DNA from: Pseudomonas sp. GM18
GTDB lineage: Bacteria; Pseudomonadota; Gammaproteobacteria; Pseudomonadales; Pseudomonadaceae
Length of the DNA: 64,000 nt
Reading direction: 5' to 3'
Assembly: GCF_000282195.1 (NCBI RefSeq)
Contig: NZ_AKJT01000044.1
Location: 1-64,000, forward strand
Made by a program: the position numbers and the translations under genes. Below the pieces are notes generated by a model that saw only the letters and a list, made by a program, of their open reading frames with translations, made no database searches and was not told the DNA's origin. Shown here piece by piece: positions 41,552 through 50,981 of the stretch. Position 1 is the stretch's first letter. Each line of letters opens with the position of its first letter.

Positions 41552-43609
41552 ATGCCCCGTCTGGCTAAACACCTCGCCTGGTTTGCCGTGGCTGTCTTGG
41601 GAGCGTTTGCGCTAAGTGTCGTGGCCCTGCGCCGCGGCGAAGCGATCAACGCCCTCTGGATCGTAGTCGCAGCCGTCGCTATTTATCTCGTCGCATACCG
41701 CTATTACAGCCTGTTCATCGCCACCAAGGTGATGCAACTCGACCCCAATCGAGCCACTCCCGCCGTTCTCAACAACGATGGTCTGGACTATGTGCCGACC
41801 AATAAACACGTGCTCTTCGGTCACCACTTCGCGGCCATCGCCGGCGCAGGGCCACTGGTCGGTCCGGTGTTAGCGGCGCAGATGGGCTATTTGCCCGGTA
41901 CGCTGTGGCTGATTGCCGGGGTGGTGCTGGCCGGTGCGGTTCAGGACTTCATGGTCCTGTTCATGTCCACCCGCCGCAACGGCCGTTCCCTGGGCGACAT
42001 GGTCCGTGAAGAAATGGGCCGCATCCCCGGGACCATCGCGCTGTTTGGCTGCTTCCTGATCATGATCATCATCCTCGCGGTGCTGGCGCTGATTGTGGTC
42101 AAGGCCCTGGCCGAAAGCCCTTGGGGTATTTTCACGGTGATGGCTACCATCCCGATCGCGATGTTCATGGGCGTCTACATGCGCTACATCCGCCCGGGCC
42201 GCATTGGTGAAATCTCGGTGATCGGCGTGGCGTTGCTGCTGGGTTCGATCTGGCTGGGCGGGCAGATTGCCGCTGATCCGGTCTGGGCCAAAGCCTTTAC
42301 CTTCACCGGACTGCAGATTACCTGGATGCTGATCGGCTACGGCTTCGTGGCCGCCGTGTTGCCGGTATGGCTGATTCTCGCGCCGCGTGATTACCTGTCC
42401 ACGTTCCTGAAGATCGGCACCATCGTTGCGCTGGCGATCGGCATTCTGGTCACCATGCCCGAGCTGAAAATGCCGGCATTGACCCAGTTCATCGACGGCA
42501 CCGGGCCGGTGTGGAAGGGTGGGTTGTTCCCGTTCCTGTTCATCACCATCGCCTGTGGTGCGGTGTCCGGTTTCCACGCACTGATTGCTTCCGGCACCAC
42601 GCCGAAGCTGCTCGCCAGTGAAGGCCATGCCCGTTACATCGGTTACGGCGGCATGCTGATGGAGTCCTTCGTGGCGATCATGGCCATGGTTGCCGCTTCG
42701 GTGATCGAGCCAGGCGTTTACTTCGCCATGAACAGCCCGGCAGCTCTGGTCGGCGCCGATGCTGTTTCGGTTGCGCAGACAGTCAGCAGCTGGGGCTTTG
42801 CCATTACCCCGGAAGCCTTGCAAGCGGTGGCCAAGGACATCGGTGAAACCACCGTCCTGGCCCGTGCCGGCGGTGCGCCGACCCTGGCGGTGGGTATCGC
42901 GCAGATCCTGCACCACGTTCTGCCGGGTGAAAACACCATGGCGTTCTGGTACCACTTCGCGATCTTGTTCGAAGCGCTGTTCATCCTCACCGCCGTCGAC
43001 GCCGGTACCCGTGCCGGACGTTTCATGCTGCAGGACTTGCTCGGCTCCTTCGTGCCGGCACTGAAACGCACCGAATCCTGGACCGCCAACCTGATCGCCA
43101 CGGCCGGTTGCGTGGCGATGTGGGGTTACCTGTTGTACCAAGGCGTGATCGACCCATTGGGCGGCATCAACACCTTGTGGCCGCTGTTCGGTATCTCCAA
43201 CCAGATGCTGGCCGGTATCGCGTTGATGTTGGCAACCGTTGTGCTGATCAAAATGAAACGCCAACGCTATGTGTGGGTGACCATGCTGCCAGCCGTTTGG
43301 CTGCTGATCTGCACCACCACCGCCGGCTTCATCAAGCTGTTCGATGCCAACCCGGCGATCGGTTTCCTCGCGCTGGCGAAGAAATACAGCGATGCCTTGG
43401 CCAACGGTCAGGTGCTGGCTCCGGCCAAGAGCATCGAGCAGATGCAGCACGTGATCTACAACGCCTACACCAACGCAACGCTGACGGTGTTGTTCCTGCT
43501 CGTGGTGTTCAGCATCCTGTTCTTTGCGCTCAAGGTCGGCATCGCCGCCTGGGGCACCAAAGAACGCACGGATAAAGAAGCGCCATTCCAGGCTCTGCCG
43601 AACGCTTGA
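41552..43609 (+). CDS. cstA: CstA-family pyruvate/peptide transporter
   Basis: The 685-residue inner-membrane protein has about 16-18 helices and the CstA hallmarks [25 protein letters not shown] and [12 protein letters not shown]. CstA and BtsT of E. coli import pyruvate. A CAGGAG site precedes the ATG. It forms an operon with ybdD, 14 bp downstream. The Cache-type two-component system next door is the likely regulator. Confidence 0.93.
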   Translation: MPRLAKHLAWFAVAVLGAFALSVVALRRGEAINALWIVVAAVAIYLVAYRYYSLFIATKVMQLDPNRATPAVLNNDGLDYVPTNKHVLFGHHFAAIAGAGPLVGPVLAAQMGYLPGTLWLIAGVVLAGAVQDFMVLFMSTRRNGRSLGDMVREEMGRIPGTIALFGCFLIMIIILAVLALIVVKALAESPWGIFTVMATIPIAMFMGVYMRYIRPGRIGEISVIGVALLLGSIWLGGQIAADPVWAKAFTFTGLQITWMLIGYGFVAAVLPVWLILAPRDYLSTFLKIGTIVALAIGILVTMPELKMPALTQFIDGTGPVWKGGLFPFLFITIACGAVSGFHALIASGTTPKLLASEGHARYIGYGGMLMESFVAIMAMVAASVIEPGVYFAMNSPAALVGADAVSVAQTVSSWGFAITPEALQAVAKDIGETTVLARAGGAPTLAVGIAQILHHVLPGENTMAFWYHFAILFEALFILTAVDAGTRAGRFMLQDLLGSFVPALKRTESWTANLIATAGCVAMWGYLLYQGVIDPLGGINTLWPLFGISNQMLAGIALMLATVVLIKMKRQRYVWVTMLPAVWLLICTTTAGFIKLFDANPAIGFLALAKKYSDALANGQVLAPAKSIEQMQHVIYNAYTNATLTVLFLLVVFSILFFALKVGIAAWGTKERTDKEAPFQALPNA

Positions 43610-43623
43610 TCGAGGAGGGCCAC

Positions 43624-43821
43624 ATGTTCAATGACCTGAGTCGCCTCGGTAAATACCTCGGTCAGGCCGCGCGCCTGATGGTCGGCATGCCCGACTACGA
43701 CAACTACGTCGAGCATATGCAAACCGAACACCCGGACAAGCCGGTGATGAGCTACGAGATGTTCTTCCGCGAACGTCAGGAAGCTCGTTACGGCGGCAAG
43801 GCAGGGCCGAAGTGCTGCTGA
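43624..43821 (+). CDS. ybdD: YbdD/YjiX family small protein
   Basis: The 65-residue cytoplasmic protein carries the family pattern [12 protein letters not shown] and [12 protein letters not shown]. It follows cstA, as ybdD and yjiX do in E. coli. A TTG start seven codons earlier is less likely because GAGGAGGG is ideally placed for the ATG at 43624. Its role is unknown; the constant pairing suggests it assists the transporter. Confidence 0.92.
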   Translation: MFNDLSRLGKYLGQAARLMVGMPDYDNYVEHMQTEHPDKPVMSYEMFFRERQEARYGGKAGPKCC

Positions 43822-43840
43822 CCTGACAGCCAGGTTAATC

Positions 43841-43874
43841 CAAGCCCTGTGGGAGCGAGCTCCCACAGGGCTTG
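43841..43874. terminator. bidirectional terminator / REP-like hairpin
   Basis: A perfect 15-bp stem (CAAGCCCTGTGGGAG and complement) with a CGAG loop stands between the convergent ybdD and DJ-1-like genes. It contains GTGGGAGCGAGC, common in pseudomonad REP sequences. T-rich sequence follows on the plus strand. Confidence 0.8.
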
Positions 43875-43876
43875 TG

Positions 43877-44719
43877 TTATTTCAGTCGAGCGAGCAATGC
43901 CTTGCCGACCTCGATGGCCGAGGCTGGGTTCTGGCCCGTGATCAACTCGCGATCGATGACCACATTAGGCGTCCAGTTCAAAGCATTGCTGCGGTACACC
44001 CCACCGGCTTTTTCCAGTGCGGTTTGCGGGTAGAACTTCATGGCGCCACCATTAAGCAGCCCTTTGGCTTCTTCCTCTTCCTTGTTGCTGATAACGGTCA
44101 TCTTGTAGCCCGCATAGATCCAGTCGGCGCGACCCTTCACCGACTTCGCGGTCTGGAGTTGGCGGGTGAATTTTTCGGCGTCAGGCAAGGTCGACAGCAG
44201 GGCGATCGGGCCATGGCAGACGAGTGCGGTGATCTTGCCTTGTCCATGGAAATCCGCCAGCAAGCGACCCAGCGGACGGCTGTGAAGCAGATCCTGCATC
44301 GGTGCATGGCCACCGGGAATGTAGACCGCATCGAAGTGCGCATAACCCATCTGTTCTACCCGGGAAAGGCTGATGACCGGTGATTGTTCCGGCAGGGTCA
44401 GTTTCAGTTGATCGAGCAAGTCCTTGTAGGTCTGAAGCGCTGCCTCATCGTTGTTGAAGTACATTTTGTCGATGGACGTCTTGTCCACCGTTGGCGCATT
44501 GCCGTTCGGGGTCGCAAAGGTGACGTGATGGCCAGCGTCGAGCAGCATCTTCACCGGTTGCAAAAGCTCGTTCAGGTAGAAGCCGGTCGCAAAGACCTTG
44601 CCGTCCTTCAAATCAAGTTTCGCCGAATCGGAAAGCACCACCAGTACGTTGTCAGCGCTGGCCGCCAGGCTGGTGCTGGCGAGGGCTGTGGCCAATGCAA
44701 TGCGGGTCAGTGTTTTCAT
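43877..44719 (-). CDS. periplasmic DJ-1/PfpI family protein
   Basis: The 280-residue precursor begins with a signal peptide cleaved near LAASA. The DJ-1/PfpI domain has the nucleophile-elbow C168-H169 (ALVCHGP) and a glutamate in TGFYLNELLQPV, as in the Hsp31/type 1 glutamine amidotransferase-like proteins. Export to the periplasm is unusual for the fold but known. It is divergent from a LysR regulator, 116 bp apart, which probably controls it. The activity (chaperone, glyoxalase or peptidase) cannot be told from sequence. Confidence 0.8.
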   Translation of the reverse strand: MKTLTRIALATALASTSLAASADNVLVVLSDSAKLDLKDGKVFATGFYLNELLQPVKMLLDAGHHVTFATPNGNAPTVDKTSIDKMYFNNDEAALQTYKDLLDQLKLTLPEQSPVISLSRVEQMGYAHFDAVYIPGGHAPMQDLLHSRPLGRLLADFHGQGKITALVCHGPIALLSTLPDAEKFTRQLQTAKSVKGRADWIYAGYKMTVISNKEEEEAKGLLNGGAMKFYPQTALEKAGGVYRSNALNWTPNVVIDRELITGQNPASAIEVGKALLARLK

Positions 44720-44835
44720 GTCGCGTCCAGAAAAAATCGGGCGAGCGTTTGCCGCCCCTGCCTGGCTACTCTATTGATGTGTTATATGGCGATAAACTAC
44801 CGTCAATGGAATTCATTTGGACCTGAGAGGCAATA

Positions 44836-45741
44836 ATGCCCCGTAAATTCGACCATCTCGGCGATGTGGAAGCCTTTATTCGTGTGGTTGAGCAGGGCAC
44901 TGTCAGTGCTGCTGCTGTTGCCCTCGCGACCACGCCTTCGGTGCTCAGCCGTGCGTTGACCAGGCTTGAGTCGCGTCTCGGCGTGCAATTGTTGCGACGC
45001 ACCACCCGCAGGCTCAGCCTGACCGACGCCGGCAAGCTGTACCTGGAACAGACTCGTTTGGCGTTTGCCCAGATTGAAGAGGTGGAGCGCAATATTCGCG
45101 GTCAGGAAGGCGAGCTGAGCGGGCGCGTTCGGATGAGCGTGCCGACGACTTACGGGCATCATCGTTTGCCGCCGCTGCTCAGTGCGTTTGCCCGGCAATA
45201 CCCGGCTGTGCGAGTGGAGTTGAGCATCACCAACCGCAATGTCGACCTGGTCGCTGAAGGTTACGATCTGGCGATTCGCCTGGGGCAGTTGCCGGACAGT
45301 GGTCTGGTGGGGCGCAAACTGGAAGATGCGCGGCTATGCCTGGTCGCGTCTCCCCAATACCTGGCTCGCGCCGGCATCCCTACGACGCTTGAGAGGTTAG
45401 GCGAGCACGTTTGCTTGCCATTCATCATGCCCAGCAGCGGCAAGATCGGGCCGTGGTTGTTCTGCCTTGACGGGAAAAATATCGAATGGCTACCGCAAGC
45501 CAATGTGCAGGTTCTGGATGATGTCCTCGGCATCGTTTCGCTGGCCGAAAGCGGCCTGGGCATCTGCCAGACCTATGACTTCATCGTCCGGGACAGAGTG
45601 CAGCGGGGGCAACTGGTGGAAATACTTCCGCAGTTGAGTGGCCGCAGTCGCCCCTTCTCGATTATTTACCCGCCTCACCGACAATTATCAGCGGCATCCC
45701 GAGCGTTGATTGAGTTCATTTTGGACAACACACAGGCCTGA
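44836..45741 (+). CDS. LysR-family transcriptional regulator
   Basis: The 301-residue regulator has an N-terminal helix-turn-helix (AAAVALATTPSVLSRALTRL) and a periplasmic-binding-protein-like effector domain. GAGAGG precedes the ATG. It resembles regulators with the GRVRMSVPTTYGHHRLPP segment common in CrgA-type LysR proteins. The divergent DJ-1-like gene is the likely target. Confidence 0.88.
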   Translation: MPRKFDHLGDVEAFIRVVEQGTVSAAAVALATTPSVLSRALTRLESRLGVQLLRRTTRRLSLTDAGKLYLEQTRLAFAQIEEVERNIRGQEGELSGRVRMSVPTTYGHHRLPPLLSAFARQYPAVRVELSITNRNVDLVAEGYDLAIRLGQLPDSGLVGRKLEDARLCLVASPQYLARAGIPTTLERLGEHVCLPFIMPSSGKIGPWLFCLDGKNIEWLPQANVQVLDDVLGIVSLAESGLGICQTYDFIVRDRVQRGQLVEILPQLSGRSRPFSIIYPPHRQLSAASRALIEFILDNTQA

Positions 45742-45827
45742 ACGTGTTGACACTCCCGCGCTTTGGGAGGCTCTGGCGTGCGTTTTGCTTTGCGCTTGAA
45801 CGTCACCCCCCTCAGGAGTTCAACGGC

Positions 45828-46073
45828 ATGGATTTGAAACGCTCTACGCAACAACCTTCGAATGTCGCCCACGGACCGTCGTCAGGCGCGCAGCCAACAC
45901 CATCGTCACATTATCGCTCGCTGACAGAGGGCGAGGTGATTCAGCCAACGGATGTAGCCGGTGACGACCCTCAAGCCTGGACACTTGTGCCCAGCCATTG
46001 GGTCAGCCAGGTCCATTGTCTGGCTGTGTACGGTCAGGTACGTCGGCCGACGATCAGCAAGGGCTGTTGCTGA
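45828..46073 (+). CDS. hypothetical small protein
   Basis: This 81-codon ORF begins at an ATG preceded by CAGGAG at good spacing and encodes a Ser/Pro/Gln-rich N terminus followed by YRSLTEGEVIQPTDV and a tryptophan-containing C-terminal part (DDPQAWTLVPSHWV). That pattern recalls short phage or accessory proteins with a YxxLxxGExI motif, but I cannot assign a family. It lies 86 bp after the LysR gene. Confidence 0.45.
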   Translation: MDLKRSTQQPSNVAHGPSSGAQPTPSSHYRSLTEGEVIQPTDVAGDDPQAWTLVPSHWVSQVHCLAVYGQVRRPTISKGCC

Positions 46074-46564
46074 CAGGCTGCCAGCAGCCGGGACACTCGG
46101 CTGCAAGTTTTATCCTGATTGAGTCTCGATGATGGATGGGGAGCTCCCCCATCTGCCATCTTTCTTTGCCAGAGCCCTGGCCACGATTTCCATTCTCCCT
46201 TTTCAGAGTGCTCGCGCACCTTCCCTCGGCGGCGAGACGAGATTGCGCTGTCTTGATGCGTGAGCATTCACCTGTGCACGATTGCGAGTCCGCATAAAAC
46301 TGACGTTCCGAACAGCTTTTTTGCTGGTCTGACCTGTAAGACCTTGTTTTGCTATTGGTAAATAATAAATTCCTGATTTTTCAAGGGAAGTGGCATGGGG
46401 AGTGCTCTGTCCAGATGCATTCTTCAATGATTGCGCTGTGTTCGGCCAACCTGGCATTCGCTTGGGTAGCAGCCGATCGAAGTCATTGAAGAGAGGGGCA
46501 GTCCGCTGATCGACACTGCTGTCGAGCAGTCAGGGACTCGTTTGATTCTTGACGGAGAAGCATC
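46074..46564 (+). promoter_or_regulatory. upstream region of the first dicarboxylate symporter
   Basis: This 491-bp stretch contains a sigma-54-like promoter (46391-46406) and AT-rich sequence before it, plus a short GGGGAGCTCCCC palindrome near 46139. Upstream-activator sites for a DctD-type regulator are expected but I cannot define them. No convincing gene is present. Confidence 0.5.
46391..46406 (+). promoter_or_regulatory. candidate sigma-54 promoter for the dctA-like gene
   Basis: TGGCATGGGGAGTGCT has the invariant GG and GC pairs at the exact -24/-12 spacing and matches TGGCA; the -12 box is imperfect (GTGC for TTGC). Dicarboxylate transporter genes of this family are often sigma-54 dependent. 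The leader would be about 145-150 nt. Confidence 0.6.
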
Positions 46565-47884
46565 ATGAACCACGATTCAGTTACCGTGAGCGCAGCCAAA
46601 CCAGCCAAGGCCTGGTACAAATCTCTCTTTGCACAGGTGCTGTGTACCTTGGTGCTGGGCATCGTGCTCGGTGTTCTGGTGCCGGATTTTGCAGTGAAGC
46701 TGAAGGTGCTCAGTGACGGCTTTCTCAAGCTGATTGCCATGATCGTTGGCCCCATCGTTTTCTGTGTCGTGGTGCATGGCATCGCCGGTACGGGGGACTT
46801 GAAAAGCGTAGGGCGGGTAGGGGGCGTGGCACTGATCTACTTCGAGATCATGACCACCATCGCCCTGGCGCTCGGACTTGTGCTGGCGTTCATCTTTGGG
46901 CCGGGGCACGGCATGAACATCGACACTACGACTCTGGATGCTGGTGCGATGAGCAGCTATTCAGAGAATGCCCACAAGCTTCAGGGCAGTGGTATCGGTT
47001 TGTTCATCCTGAACATCATTCCCACCACCTCAATTGATGCATTGGCTCGTAACGATGTGCTGCAGGTGCTGTTCTTTGCCTTGTTGTTCGGCGTCAGCCT
47101 GGCCTTGGTAGGCGGCAAAAGTGCCGAGCGAGTGACCTCGTTCATCGATGACATCTCCAAGGTGCTATTCAAGGCCATGGGCCTGATCGTGCGTCTGGCA
47201 CCCTTGGGTGTGCTGGGGGCAGTGGCCTACACCGTTGGCAAGTACGGTGTTGGTTCGATGAAGCAACTGATCTCTTTGGTCGCACTGTTCTACGTATCGA
47301 TCCTGATCTTTGTGTTCGTAATCCTTGGCGCTGTGTTGCGCTATGCCGGGATAAATGTGTTCAAGTTCATCGCCTACCTGCGCGAGGAGCTGACTATTGT
47401 GTTGGCTACGGCGTCCTCGGATTCGGTGCTGCCTCAGATCATGCGCAAGCTGGAAGTGCTGGGCGTGAAAAAGTCAGTGGTGGGGCTGGTGGTGCCGACC
47501 GGCTATTCGTTCAACCTCGATGCCTTCTCGATCTACCTGACCCTGGCGGTCGTGTTTATCGCACAAGCTACCAACACGCCGCTGTCGATCGGTGACTTGC
47601 TGCTGGTACTTGGGGTGTCGCTGGTAACTTCAAAGGGGGCTCACGGCGTACCGGGTTCGGCCATCGTGATTCTGGCTGCAACCCTGAGTGCAGTCCCAAG
47701 CATTCCGGTGATCGGCCTGGTGCTGGTGCTGTCCATCGACTGGTTCATTGGCATGGCACGCGCGGCGGGTAACCTGATTGGTAACTGTGTCGCAACTGTC
47801 GTGGTCGCGGCCAAGGTCGGTGATCTGGATCACGAACAGGCTCAGCGCGTGCTGAATAATCGGCAAGCATTCGAAGTGTCATAA
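46565..47884 (+). CDS. dicarboxylate/amino acid:cation symporter (DctA-like)
   Basis: This DAACS-family inner-membrane transporter has 439 residues with eight helices and two re-entrant hairpins. The first hairpin carries TASSDSVLPQIM and helix 7 carries PTGYSFNLDAFSIY. The usual DctA motif is NLDG; here it is NLDA, so substrate range may differ. A paralogue is at 52772-54079. ACGGAGAAG precedes the ATG. Confidence 0.87.
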   Translation: MNHDSVTVSAAKPAKAWYKSLFAQVLCTLVLGIVLGVLVPDFAVKLKVLSDGFLKLIAMIVGPIVFCVVVHGIAGTGDLKSVGRVGGVALIYFEIMTTIALALGLVLAFIFGPGHGMNIDTTTLDAGAMSSYSENAHKLQGSGIGLFILNIIPTTSIDALARNDVLQVLFFALLFGVSLALVGGKSAERVTSFIDDISKVLFKAMGLIVRLAPLGVLGAVAYTVGKYGVGSMKQLISLVALFYVSILIFVFVILGAVLRYAGINVFKFIAYLREELTIVLATASSDSVLPQIMRKLEVLGVKKSVVGLVVPTGYSFNLDAFSIYLTLAVVFIAQATNTPLSIGDLLLVLGVSLVTSKGAHGVPGSAIVILAATLSAVPSIPVIGLVLVLSIDWFIGMARAAGNLIGNCVATVVVAAKVGDLDHEQAQRVLNNRQAFEVS

Positions 47885-48312
47885 GCGCCTGATGGAAGCG
47901 GCTGCGCGCGCGTAGCCGCTGTCGCGTACTACGGATGGTAAGGCTCGCTGTCAGGCCGTCCTCTCCAGCTTTAAATTTTTGCATCACTACTTGGCACTTT
48001 TGCTGCCAGTGTCATCTCTGGGTGCATTTTATTGAGCATTAACAGTGCATCGGTATTAATCGATGCGCCGCGCTGGACGCCTTGTATTACACGCAGAATA
48101 AAAACAGTGAGTAGGAATTTCCCGCTTGTAGGGCATAAAACTCAAATCAGTTGCCAAATGCACCATTTTCGTCCGATCCAGAGTTGTGCAAGTTACAAGT
48201 GGAAAAACCGTTTCAGTCGCTTTATCGATTTTCGTCTCAAAAATGAAATAATGTGTCGCAATGGCGTCTTGCTGGAAGGTTTTTTCGGTTTTTACAGGTC
48301 ATGACAATACTT

Positions 48313-48328
48313 GGGCACAGCCCTTGCA
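48313..48328 (+). promoter_or_regulatory. strong sigma-54 promoter match
   Basis: GGGCACAGCCCTTGCA fits TGGCACGNNNNTTGCW at GGCAC and at TTGCA with exact spacing; mismatches are the first base and position 7. The transcript would have a leader of about 280 nt before the ATP-grasp start codon. Nitrogen or carbon control through NtrC, CbrB or another enhancer-binding protein is implied. Confidence 0.75.
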
Positions 48329-48391
48329 AAAGTACTTTCAAACCACCGCTAGTGTGGTTTCAACGAAAAAAATAATGGGGGAACGTTATAA

Positions 48392-48499
48392 ATGGGGCGC
48401 CAGAAATCAAACCGCAAAGGCCAAGTCTCTGGCGTCGGAACGCGTCAAGAGATTGCCGAAATCACGCGGAATTTGTTTCCAAATGAGACAGGAAGTTAA
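48392..48499 (+). CDS. possible 35-residue leader peptide
   Basis: An ATG with GGGGGA nine bases upstream opens a 35-codon frame with ordinary pseudomonad codon use, ending ...EIAEITRNLFPNETGS before TAA. It falls between the sigma-54 promoter and the ATP-grasp gene. Another short frame overlaps it (from 48375). Either may be translated or neither; I do not recognise the product. Confidence 0.3.
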   Translation: MGRQKSNRKGQVSGVGTRQEIAEITRNLFPNETGS

Positions 48500-48617
48500 C
48501 GACGCACACTGAGGTGCTCAACAGAAACAGTACTCACTAAAACAACGTAAGGCCTGATTTTATTGAAATAGCGAAGTTATAAGAAAATGCCGTCTGTATC
48601 GCGGCAAGGAGTAGGGT

Positions 48618-50027
48618 ATGTCCCGAGCTTTTTTTAACGAAATGTATGATGCGAGTGGTGGCTGCCGCCCACATTACCAGGAGTTCGCGCGTTGGTTGGC
48701 GGACACACCTCTGGAGTTGCTGGATCAACGTCGTCGCGAAGCCGACCTGTTGTTCCACAGAGCCGGCATCACCTTCACTTTATACGGGGACGAGCAGGGC
48801 ACCGAGCGGTTGATTCCGTTCGACATCATTCCGCGCAGCATCAAGGCCAGCGAATGGCAAATGGTCGAGCGTGGCTGCATTCAGCGGGTCCAGGCATTGA
48901 ACATGTTCCTGGACGACATCTATCACGGGCAACGTATTCTCAAGGAGGGCATCATCCCGGCCGAACAGGTGTTGGCCAACGAGGGTTATCAGGTCGCCAT
49001 GCAGGGCCTGAATCTGCACCGGGGCATCTACGCCCATATCGCCGGGGTCGATCTGGTCCGCGACGGCGATGGCAGCTACTACGTACTGGAAGACAATCTG
49101 CGCACCCCCAGCGGCGTCAGCTACATGCTTGAAGACCGCAAGATGATGATGCGTTTGTTCCCCGAACTCTTCGCCGCCCAGCGTGTGGCGCCCATCGATC
49201 ACTACCCGAACCTGCTGCTGGACACTCTCAGGAGCTCCAGCCCGCTGGACAATCCCACAACCGTGGTGCTGACCCCGGGCCGCTTCAACAGCGCTTACTT
49301 CGAGCATGCGTTCCTGGCCCGTGAAATGGGCGTGGAACTGGTTGAGGGCGCCGATCTGTTTGTCCGCGACGATCACGTCTATATGCGCACCACCGCAGGC
49401 CCCAGACAGGTGGACGTCATTTATCGCCGCCTCGACGATGCGTATCTCGATCCTCTGTCGTTCAACCCGGACTCCATGCTCGGCGTGCCCGGCCTGATTG
49501 CCGCTTACCGCTCAGGCAATGTGGTGCTGGCGAACGCCGTCGGCACCGGCGTGGCCGATGACAAGTCGATCTATCCCTATGTCGGCGACATGATCCGCTT
49601 CTACCTCGCCGAGGAACCGATCCTCAAAAACGTGCCTACCTGGCAATGCCGCAAGCCGGAAGAACTGTCCCATGTGCTGGCGAATCTGCCTGAGCTGGTG
49701 GTCAAGGAAACCCAGGGTTCCGGCGGTTACGGCATGCTGGTCGGTCCGGCGGCCACGGCGGCGGAAATCGAAGACTTCCGCGCGCGCCTCAAGGCACGCC
49801 CTGAAGCTTATATCGCCCAACCAACCCTGTGCCTGTCGACGTGCCCGACCTTTGTCGAAAACGGCATCGCTCCACGCCACATTGACCTGCGCCCGTTTGT
49901 GTTGTCGGGCAGAGAAACCCGTCTGGTGCCCGGTGGCCTGACCCGCGTGGCATTGCGCGAAGGCTCGCTGGTGGTGAACTCGTCTCAGGGCGGCGGCACC
50001 AAAGACACTTGGGTAGTGGAGGACTAA
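48618..50027 (+). CDS. circularly permuted type 2 ATP-grasp protein
   Basis: This 469-residue protein belongs to the COG2308 ATP-grasp group. Recognisable motifs are RGIYAHIAGVDLVRDGDG, VLEDNLRTPSGVSYMLEDR and the glycine-rich ATP-binding KETQGSGGYGMLVG. Members are predicted to make amide bonds in peptide-like products; the substrate is unknown. AAGGAG precedes the ATG. It is the first gene of the operon, 3 bp before the alpha-E gene. Confidence 0.9.
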   Translation: MSRAFFNEMYDASGGCRPHYQEFARWLADTPLELLDQRRREADLLFHRAGITFTLYGDEQGTERLIPFDIIPRSIKASEWQMVERGCIQRVQALNMFLDDIYHGQRILKEGIIPAEQVLANEGYQVAMQGLNLHRGIYAHIAGVDLVRDGDGSYYVLEDNLRTPSGVSYMLEDRKMMMRLFPELFAAQRVAPIDHYPNLLLDTLRSSSPLDNPTTVVLTPGRFNSAYFEHAFLAREMGVELVEGADLFVRDDHVYMRTTAGPRQVDVIYRRLDDAYLDPLSFNPDSMLGVPGLIAAYRSGNVVLANAVGTGVADDKSIYPYVGDMIRFYLAEEPILKNVPTWQCRKPEELSHVLANLPELVVKETQGSGGYGMLVGPAATAAEIEDFRARLKARPEAYIAQPTLCLSTCPTFVENGIAPRHIDLRPFVLSGRETRLVPGGLTRVALREGSLVVNSSQGGGTKDTWVVED

Positions 50028-50030
50028 GAC

Positions 50031-50981
50031 ATGCTTTCAAGAACCGCTTCGGACCTCTACTGGATGTCCCGTTACCTGGAGCGCGCCGAAAACCTGGCGC
50101 GCATGCTCGAAGTCAGTTACTCGTTGTCGTTGATGCCTCAGGCGGGGCGCACCGATGGCCGCGCCGAACTGGCAATGTCGCTGCTGGCCGCCGGTACGCT
50201 GGATGATTACAACGAGCGTTATGGTGAGCTCAACACCGAGCGCATGTTGCACTTCTTCGCGCTGGATGAAACCAACCCCGGGAGTATCTATTGCTGTTTG
50301 CAAGCCGCGCGGACCAATGCTCATGCCGTGCGCGGACGCATCACCGCCGACATGTGGGAGAACATCAACGCCACTTGGCTGGAGATGCGTAACATCGCCA
50401 GCAATGGTCTGGCGCGTTATGGCATCAGCCATTTCTGCGAGTGGGTCAAGGAGCGCTCGCACCTGTTCCGCGGTGCGACCTCGGGCACCATCATGCGCAA
50501 CGATGCCTACTGTTTCATTCGCCTGGGGACTTTCCTTGAGCGGGCGGACAACACGCTGCGCCTGCTGGATGCACGCTACGAAATGTTCGGCGAGGAGTCG
50601 GAGGAGGTGAGTGACAACTCCGCGCGCGGCTACTACCAGTGGAGTGCCTTGCTGCGGGCCTTGTCGTCCTTCGAGGCGTTCAACGAGATCTACCGCAATG
50701 CGCCGGGTGCCGAGCAGGTCTCCGAGATGCTGTTGTTGCGCGGTGACGTCCCGCGTTCGCTGCACGCCTGCATCGAGGAACTGGACCAGATCCTCGCCAG
50801 CCTGCCAGGCAACAATGGCCGCCCGGCCCAGCGCCTGGCCGCCGAATTGAATGCGCGGCTGCGCTACACCGGTATCGACGAGATTCTCGGTTTCGGTCTG
50901 CACCTCTGGCTGACTGACTTCATCTCCCAGGTTCGCCATCTCGGCCAGACCGTTCACGAGTCCTATCTGGAGGCCGTATGA
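50031..50981 (+). CDS. alpha-E domain protein (DUF403)
   Basis: This all-helical 316-residue protein begins with the family motif LSRTASDLYWMSRYLERAENLARMLE shortened here to its core DLYWMSRYLERAEN, and repeats the pattern as FIRLGTFLERADNTLRLLD near residue 165. Its genes always accompany the ATP-grasp protein. Biochemical role unknown; a scaffold or partner subunit is likely. It overlaps the transglutaminase gene by 4 bp. Confidence 0.9.
   Translation: MLSRTASDLYWMSRYLERAENLARMLEVSYSLSLMPQAGRTDGRAELAMSLLAAGTLDDYNERYGELNTERMLHFFALDETNPGSIYCCLQAARTNAHAVRGRITADMWENINATWLEMRNIASNGLARYGISHFCEWVKERSHLFRGATSGTIMRNDAYCFIRLGTFLERADNTLRLLDARYEMFGEESEEVSDNSARGYYQWSALLRALSSFEAFNEIYRNAPGAEQVSEMLLLRGDVPRSLHACIEELDQILASLPGNNGRPAQRLAAELNARLRYTGIDEILGFGLHLWLTDFISQVRHLGQTVHESYLEAV

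Larger units (their letters stand above)
47885..48617 (+). promoter_or_regulatory. long leader/promoter region of the ATP-grasp/Anbu operon
   Basis: This 733-bp region is clearly more AT-rich than its neighbours. In order it holds a weak 7-bp-stem hairpin after the symporter (47897-47920), an inverted GCATCG-8 bp-CGATGC (48047-48066), a TGCACCA half-site near 48158 that recalls NtrC sites, a strong sigma-54 match (48313-48328), an AAAAATAA sequence fitting the Hfq/Crc AAnAAnAA pattern (48368-48375), and a possible 35-codon ORF (48392-48499). Longer frames at 48032 and 48261 have no ribosome binding site and unusual composition. Confidence 0.5.

Noticed and set aside
41870..43450. 526-codon frame antisense to cstA
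   Set aside because: It is His/Gln/Arg/Asp-rich, the usual result of reading high-GC codons backwards, and cstA is well conserved on the other strand.
48032..48512. Two overlapping frames in the Anbu leader region
   Set aside because: No Shine-Dalgarno sequence and poor composition; only the 35-codon frame at 48392 has a plausible start, and even that is weak.
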